Below the pieces are notes generated by a model. That model made no database searches. It was not told the origin of the DNA and saw nothing but the letters and a program-made list of their open reading frames with translations. Positions 6,701-10,661 of a stretch of DNA of 10,661 nt are shown here, one piece after another. The stretch's first letter is position 1, and each line of letters opens with the position of its first letter. The stretch spans positions 1-10,661 of the forward strand of contig CALGEM010000199.1 in the NCBI GenBank assembly GCA_937881505.1, given 5' to 3'. The position numbers and the translations under genes are program-made. The DNA is from an uncultured euryarchaeote (GTDB taxonomy: Archaea; Thermoplasmatota; Poseidoniia; Poseidoniales; Poseidoniaceae).

Positions 6701-9130
6701 ATGGTGAACGATTGGGATGACGACGGTTCCTTTGAGGCGCTGGCGAACCAGCCTTTGCAGGACGTCGACCTGACTCAGCGCAACCCCTTTGACCTCTCCA
6801 AAGCCCTTGAGGGGGCCGCCCTTGAAGCGCTCAACCCGGAGGTGAAGCGATTCCATCTTCATGCGGAGTTCAACCCGGCCGGTGACCAGCCAAAAGCAAT
6901 TGAAGAATTGATTTCTCAATTGGAAAATGGGCAAGAACGGTGCGTTTTACTCGGTGTGACCGGGAGCGGGAAGACGTTTGCGATGGCGCACATCATTGAG
7001 AAACTCAACATCCCGACCCTCATCATGAGTCACAACAAGACGCTTGCTCGCCAGTTACATCAGGAAATGGTGGGCTACTTCCCCGATAATGCCGTGGAAT
7101 ATTTCGTGTCCCACTATGATTACTACCAGCCCGAGGCCTACCTCGCCAAGCGGGACTTGTACATCGACAAAGAGCTCAGCATCAACGAACGCATTGAGCA
7201 AGAACGCTTTGCAGCGGTCGCATCACTGGTCTCGCGTCCTGATTGTGTCGTCGTCTCGTCGGTCTCTTGCATCTACGGTCTCAACCCGCCGGAAACGTTC
7301 CTCGAGTACCATCTGCGCTGTCATGTTGGTCAGGCGATTGAAACACGTGACCTTTTGCGCGAGCTTATCGAACTTCAGTACCGTCGAACCACGACCGACC
7401 TCAAGCGAGGCGAATGCAGGGTCCGTGGTGAAGTTGTGGACATTTGGATGCCCAGTCGTGATGACCCTCTGCGCATCGTTTTCGACTTTGACGGCATCAA
7501 GAGCATCCAGATTTGTGACCCGGTCAGTTGGGATGCGCTGGATACCCTCGAGGAAGCGTGGATTCACCCAAAGGAGTTCTTCATGACCAGTCCTGAACGC
7601 TTTGAAGCTGCTTTGGAATCCATTGAGCAAGAACTCAACGAGCGAAGCAAGTGGTTTGCAAAGCAGGGCAAGGAATTGGAACGGTATCGACTTGAGCAAA
7701 AGACCGAGTATGATTTGGAAATGCTCCGAGAGATTGGGCACTGTCAATCGGTGGAGAATTATTCTCTCCACTTCGATGGACGAGAACCCGGACAGCGTCC
7801 GTATTGTCTGCTGGATTTCTTCGCGGCGTGTGCGAATCAATTCCATGGTGACCCAAAGAAATACCTCGTCATCATGGATGAATCTCACGTCAGCCTTCCA
7901 CAGGTTGGTGGTATGTACCACGGGGACCGCTCGAGGAAAGAGAGCCTCATCACGCACGGATTCCGCCTCCCCACTGCAGCCGACAACCGGCCGCTCAAAC
8001 TTCCTGAATTCCAAAGCCTGGTGCCACAAATGGTCTATGTTTCAGCGACGCCGGGTGAGCGTGAATTGCGCCACCTCTGCGAAATTACGGGCCAGACGGT
8101 TCCCAACGGCTTACTTCACTCGCCATCGGGTGGTGGGGCCGGTGAGCCGGATTTGGCGAAGAAGCACCCCGAGGCTGAATCCATGTACGATATGGTCCAA
8201 AGCATCCAGGGCATCGCAAAGATGGAACTGCGCCCTACTGGGCTGCTCGACCCTGAGATTGAAGTGCGCCCCACCGCAGGTCAGGTGAACGATCTTCTGA
8301 CTGAAATCAACGCACGCATTGAAAGGAAGGAGCGTTGCTTGGTTACGGTCATGACCATCAAGTTCGCAGAAGAGGTTGCAGCCTACCTCAATCGAATGGG
8401 AGTCAAAGCTCATCACTTGCATTCGGAAATTGACACCATTGAGCGAACCGAGATCATCAACGCCCTGCGTCACGGGCACATCGATGTCATCGTCGGCATC
8501 AACCTGCTCCGAGAAGGCTTGGACATACCAGAAGTCAGCCTCGTGGCTATCTTTGATGCTGACCGCCAGGGATTCCTCCGAAACGAACGCAGTCTCTTGC
8601 AAACCATTGGCCGTGCAGCACGAAATCAGAACGGCAAGGTGCTGCTCTATGCTGACGGGTTTTCGCCTGCCATGGAGGCGGCCATTCGGCAGACGCTGGA
8701 GCGCCGACAACGGCAACAAGCCAACAACGAGGCCTTGGGCATCACGCCCAAAACCATCGTCAAGGCCTTGCCCGTGATGGGCCAAACCGAAGACGCCACC
8801 ATCACGGGGACCACCACCTCCACGGATGGAAAGCGTCGCCTCATCGCGAAAAAAGGTGGACGCAAGGACGGCGACTGGGCGCAGCGCTTGCGCCTCGGCG
8901 CGGGTTCGTGGGGCTCAACAGAGAAACAAGAAATTTCAATTGAAAATTCAAATTCCCAATTGACATATGATGAATCCGACGACCTTGTGGCCAACCTTTC
9001 GCCAGATGAACGTGCTGCTCTGATGGAAGAATTGCGCCAAGCGATGAACGAGGCGGCCAAAGAGCTCGATTTCGAGGAGGCCGCACGCTTGCGAGACCGA
9101 CTTCATGAATTGGAACGCTGGAACGATTAA
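6701..9130 (+). CDS. uvrB: UvrABC excision repair helicase subunit UvrB, enlarged
   Basis: UvrB verifies DNA damage handed over by UvrA and recruits UvrC for dual incision. Counting from the ATG at 6701 (809 residues), the features are: Walker A GVTGSGKT (85-92), the damage-probing beta-hairpin region from YDYYQPEAY (139-147), the Walker B box DESH (393-396), VSATPG (447-452), RPTGLLDP (511-518), helicase motif VI QTIGRAARN (634-642) and the UVR motif near the C-terminus (ELDFEEAARLRDRLHELE, 788-805) that contacts UvrC. E. coli UvrB has 673 residues. The extra length is an acidic N-terminal extension of about 46 residues, an insertion of about 42 residues between VSATPG and RPTG, and a long linker before the UVR motif. 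All catalytic motifs are intact, so it should be active. Two copies of the AT-rich element lie within it. No uvrA or uvrC gene is in the window. Confidence 0.97.
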   Translation: MVNDWDDDGSFEALANQPLQDVDLTQRNPFDLSKALEGAALEALNPEVKRFHLHAEFNPAGDQPKAIEELISQLENGQERCVLLGVTGSGKTFAMAHIIEKLNIPTLIMSHNKTLARQLHQEMVGYFPDNAVEYFVSHYDYYQPEAYLAKRDLYIDKELSINERIEQERFAAVASLVSRPDCVVVSSVSCIYGLNPPETFLEYHLRCHVGQAIETRDLLRELIELQYRRTTTDLKRGECRVRGEVVDIWMPSRDDPLRIVFDFDGIKSIQICDPVSWDALDTLEEAWIHPKEFFMTSPERFEAALESIEQELNERSKWFAKQGKELERYRLEQKTEYDLEMLREIGHCQSVENYSLHFDGREPGQRPYCLLDFFAACANQFHGDPKKYLVIMDESHVSLPQVGGMYHGDRSRKESLITHGFRLPTAADNRPLKLPEFQSLVPQMVYVSATPGERELRHLCEITGQTVPNGLLHSPSGGGAGEPDLAKKHPEAESMYDMVQSIQGIAKMELRPTGLLDPEIEVRPTAGQVNDLLTEINARIERKERCLVTVMTIKFAEEVAAYLNRMGVKAHHLHSEIDTIERTEIINALRHGHIDVIVGINLLREGLDIPEVSLVAIFDADRQGFLRNERSLLQTIGRAARNQNGKVLLYADGFSPAMEAAIRQTLERRQRQQANNEALGITPKTIVKALPVMGQTEDATITGTTTSTDGKRRLIAKKGGRKDGDWAQRLRLGAGSWGSTEKQEISIENSNSQLTYDESDDLVANLSPDERAALMEELRQAMNEAAKELDFEEAARLRDRLHELERWND
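6897..6922 (-). repeat. AT-rich dispersed element, copy 3
   Basis: A 26-bp copy with CAATTG at both ends, 20 bp apart. It is inverted relative to its gene: the minus strand reads CAATTGAGAAATCAATTC and then TTCAATTG, close to copy 2 with one base missing. The codons specify KAIEELISQL just before the Walker A loop, a stretch that aligns with UvrB proteins without a gap, so this copy is not an insertion into the protein. Confidence 0.7.
8937..8962 (+). repeat. AT-rich dispersed element, copy 4
   Basis: A 26-bp copy with CAATTG at both ends, 20 bp apart, and core AAAATTCAAATTCC. It encodes ISIENSNSQL in the variable linker before the UVR motif. The first base is a second codon position, a third reading phase compared with copies 1 and 2. 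Confidence 0.75.
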
Positions 9131-9170
9131 CCCAAGGGCTCCGAGGGCCACCTTCATGAAGCAAAGCCGC

Positions 9171-9175
9171 GAGGT
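9171..9175 (+). promoter_or_regulatory. Ribosome binding site of the deoxyhypusine synthase gene
   Basis: GAGGT lies 6 nt before the ATG at 9182, a normal archaeal spacing, and supports that start. Confidence 0.55.
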
Positions 9176-9181
9176 TGAGCC

Positions 9182-10198
9182 ATGGCCGTTGACCCCGATG
9201 CCTTTGACGTACCCGTCGTGGACTATGATTTCTCCAAGGCCACCACGCCTCGGGCATTGATTGAACAAATGGCCCAAGCCGGTGGCTTCACCGCCACCAA
9301 ATTCGCTGAGGCACGAACCATCCTTTCGGACATGAAGGGCGAGGTTGACGCTGTGGGGGCTGATCCTTCCAAGGTGACCAACTGGCTTTCCTTCCCTGCC
9401 TGCCTGTGTGCAACCGGCACCCGTGGTTTCTTTGTGGAGGCCTTGAAGCGAAAGATGTTCAACGTCGTTTCCACCACCTGCGGCACCCTTGACCACGACA
9501 TCGCTCGTGCCTACAAACACTACTACCACGGTTCATTTGAGCTCGATGATGTAGAATTGGGCGAGCATGAATTGATGCGTCTGGGCAACGTGATTGTCCC
9601 CAATGCCTCCTATGGAGAAATCATTGAAGCCGTGGTTCTTCCCGTGCTCGAAGACATCTACAACGACCGCCTCGCACAAACTGAAAAAACGGGCGCAGAT
9701 GCTTGGATTGGGTTTGGCTCAATTCATCTCGTTTGGGAACTCGGTGAGCGAATTGGCACGCCGGACACGCTGATTTATTGGGCTGCAAAACATCGAATCC
9801 CCGTTTGTATCCCGGGAATTACCGATGGGTCCATTGGCGCTCAACTCTTCATGTTCCGGCAAAAACACCGTGATTTTCACCTTGACACCCTGGCTGATGA
9901 GCAAATCATGAGCGATTTGACCTGGGATGTTGAAACGTCCAACGCGCTCATGGTCGGCGGCGGTATTTCCAAGCATCACGTGATTTGGTGGAATCAATAC
10001 CGAGGGGGACTTGACAGCGCGGTCTACATCACGACGGCACCCGAGCACGATGGAAGCCTTTCGGGGGCTCGACTTCGTGAGGCAATCTCGTGGGGCAAGA
10101 TGCGCCCCGAAGCACCCCACGTGTGCGTGGAGGGCGATGCAAGTTTGCTGCTTCCTCTCTTGGGAGCCGACCTCTTCAGCGAGCCTCACGAGTCTTGA
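9182..10198 (+). CDS. dys: Deoxyhypusine synthase
   Basis: This enzyme transfers the aminobutyl group of spermidine, with NAD, to a lysine of translation factor aIF5A, the first step of hypusine formation; it is found in archaea and eukaryotes. The 338 residues match the family length. Recognisable parts are NVVSTTCGTLDHDIA (94-108), the mid-region GAQLFMF (219-225), the glycine-rich VGGGISKHHVIWW (258-270) and the catalytic block SWGKMR (303-308), where K306 corresponds to the lysine that forms the enzyme-imine intermediate, followed by GDASLLLPLL (318-327). Its presence is the best single pointer to an archaeal source. It begins 51 bp after uvrB with its own ribosome binding site and probably shares that transcript. 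Its last 13 bases overlap the end of the convergent minus-strand gene. Homospermidine-synthase-like relatives exist, so the exact acceptor is inferred. Confidence 0.94.
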   Translation: MAVDPDAFDVPVVDYDFSKATTPRALIEQMAQAGGFTATKFAEARTILSDMKGEVDAVGADPSKVTNWLSFPACLCATGTRGFFVEALKRKMFNVVSTTCGTLDHDIARAYKHYYHGSFELDDVELGEHELMRLGNVIVPNASYGEIIEAVVLPVLEDIYNDRLAQTEKTGADAWIGFGSIHLVWELGERIGTPDTLIYWAAKHRIPVCIPGITDGSIGAQLFMFRQKHRDFHLDTLADEQIMSDLTWDVETSNALMVGGGISKHHVIWWNQYRGGLDSAVYITTAPEHDGSLSGARLREAISWGKMRPEAPHVCVEGDASLLLPLLGADLFSEPHES

Positions 10199-10203
10199 GG
10201 CTC
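10181..10203. terminator. Palindrome at the convergent gene ends
   Basis: GAGCCTCA (10181-10188) and its exact complement TGAGGCTC (10196-10203) flank a 7-nt loop. The TCA end of the left arm is the minus-strand gene's stop codon and the TGA of the right arm is the plus-strand gene's stop. A role in bidirectional termination or RNA end protection is inferred; no T-run follows. Confidence 0.4.
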
Positions 10204-10661
10204 CTCAAGCATGGCGATGACAAACATCAGGCTTTGGCGAAGCGGCGTTTTCGGCCGCCATCCTTCACCGTCGTGTTGTTCCAAAAACCGGTGAATGGCG
10301 CCCAGCGATGGCCGGTTGTGCTGTGGAGAGCTTGCTTCAACGCTCACGGCTTTGATGGCTGGCACACCTTTTGCTTCAAGATGGGTGATGTTGAACTGGC
10401 CTGTCCGTCCGGCTTTCGTTCGATGCGCAAGTTCACTGAATTCTCTCCAGGTTTCTTCAAGCGACCATTGCCGTCGTCCGGCCAAATTGAACGAACGTTC
10501 CTCTGGCTGACTTTTCAGCAGCTCAACGATGGCGTACGCCATGTCCGAACGATCGCACCAATGCCGAGGCTGCCCGTCAAGTAGAGGGTGGGTCTTTTCG
10601 TCAAGTTCTTCTAACTGTTTTGGATTTTCAGGTTCAAAATTTTTTTCAATTATCAATGATT
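10186..10661 (-). CDS. NAD-dependent NDP-sugar epimerase/dehydratase, C-terminal part
   Basis: The minus frame is open from the stop at 10186 to the right edge. A TTG at 10656 could be read as a start, but the frame stays open beyond it and the family is about 300 or more residues, so the N-terminal Rossmann half lies outside the window. What remains looks like the substrate-binding half of an extended SDR. RHWCDRSDMAYAIVELL corresponds to the conserved 'RdW.yv.D.a.ai' segment. FNLAGRRQWSLEET matches the 'yni.g....t..E' segment. GWRPKTPLRQSL matches the 'lGw.P.t.l.e.l' end seen in GDP-mannose 4,6-dehydratase and UDP-sugar epimerases. Product and substrate cannot be fixed without the N-terminal half. 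The most upstream visible codons (10600-10661) are strikingly AT-rich compared with the rest. Confidence 0.75.
   Translation of the reverse strand, partial: SLIIEKNFEPENPKQLEELDEKTHPLLDGQPRHWCDRSDMAYAIVELLKSQPEERSFNLAGRRQWSLEETWREFSELAHRTKAGRTGQFNITHLEAKGVPAIKAVSVEASSPQHNRPSLGAIHRFLEQHDGEGWRPKTPLRQSLMFVIAMLEEPQDS

Noticed and set aside
7751..7771. Inverted repeat GTGGAGA / TCTCCAC with 7-nt loop in uvrB
   Set aside because: It encodes the conserved UvrB segment VENYSLH, so protein constraint and chance explain it; nothing similar recurs.
7223..8029. Minus-strand 268-codon frame
   Set aside because: Antisense to conserved UvrB helicase sequence; no start signal or domain.
1970..8962. The repeated AT-rich element as a CRISPR repeat or transposon end
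   Set aside because: Copies are more than 2 kb apart within intact genes, with no cas or transposase gene and no target-site duplications seen.

Overview
The window looks like a chromosomal segment of a mesophilic, GC-rich archaeon. Deoxyhypusine synthase and a geranylgeranyl-reductase-family flavoprotein are archaeal markers. UvrB, CcmF and a FabG-like reductase are genes that aerobic archaea share with bacteria. A marine Group II-like euryarchaeon (Poseidoniales) would fit, but that placement is inference. Genes are tightly packed, and there is no tRNA, rRNA, CRISPR array or transposase.

Layout. Positions 1-2361 are on the minus strand: a geranylgeranyl-reductase-family oxidoreductase followed by the N-terminal 368 codons of a CcmF cytochrome c haem lyase that runs off the left edge. 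A short divergent intergenic region leads to the plus strand, which carries a UbiD-type decarboxylase and a UbiA-type prenyltransferase (joined by a TGATG stop/start overlap), a MazG-like/PRA-PH-like small protein, a FabG-like SDR, an enlarged UvrB and deoxyhypusine synthase. The last gene meets, tail to tail with a 13-bp overlap, the C-terminal part of an NDP-sugar epimerase/dehydratase on the minus strand that continues past the right edge.

How the genes fit together. UbiD + UbiA + prenyl reductase is the set expected for late respiratory-quinone assembly (prenylation, decarboxylation, side-chain saturation). CcmF beside it attaches haem to c-type cytochromes, so the left half has a respiratory theme. 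The right half is housekeeping: nucleotide pool, redox, DNA repair and eIF5A hypusination.

Main unexplained signal. A 26-27 bp AT-rich element occurs four times, about 2.0-2.8 kb apart, always inside coding sequence. It has AATTG/CAATT blocks 20-21 bp apart at its two ends and a conserved core. All seven CAATTG hexamers in the window fall inside these four copies. The copies are read in different frames and in both orientations relative to the genes, so the similarity is at DNA level rather than protein level. A possible degenerate fifth patch lies at the right edge.
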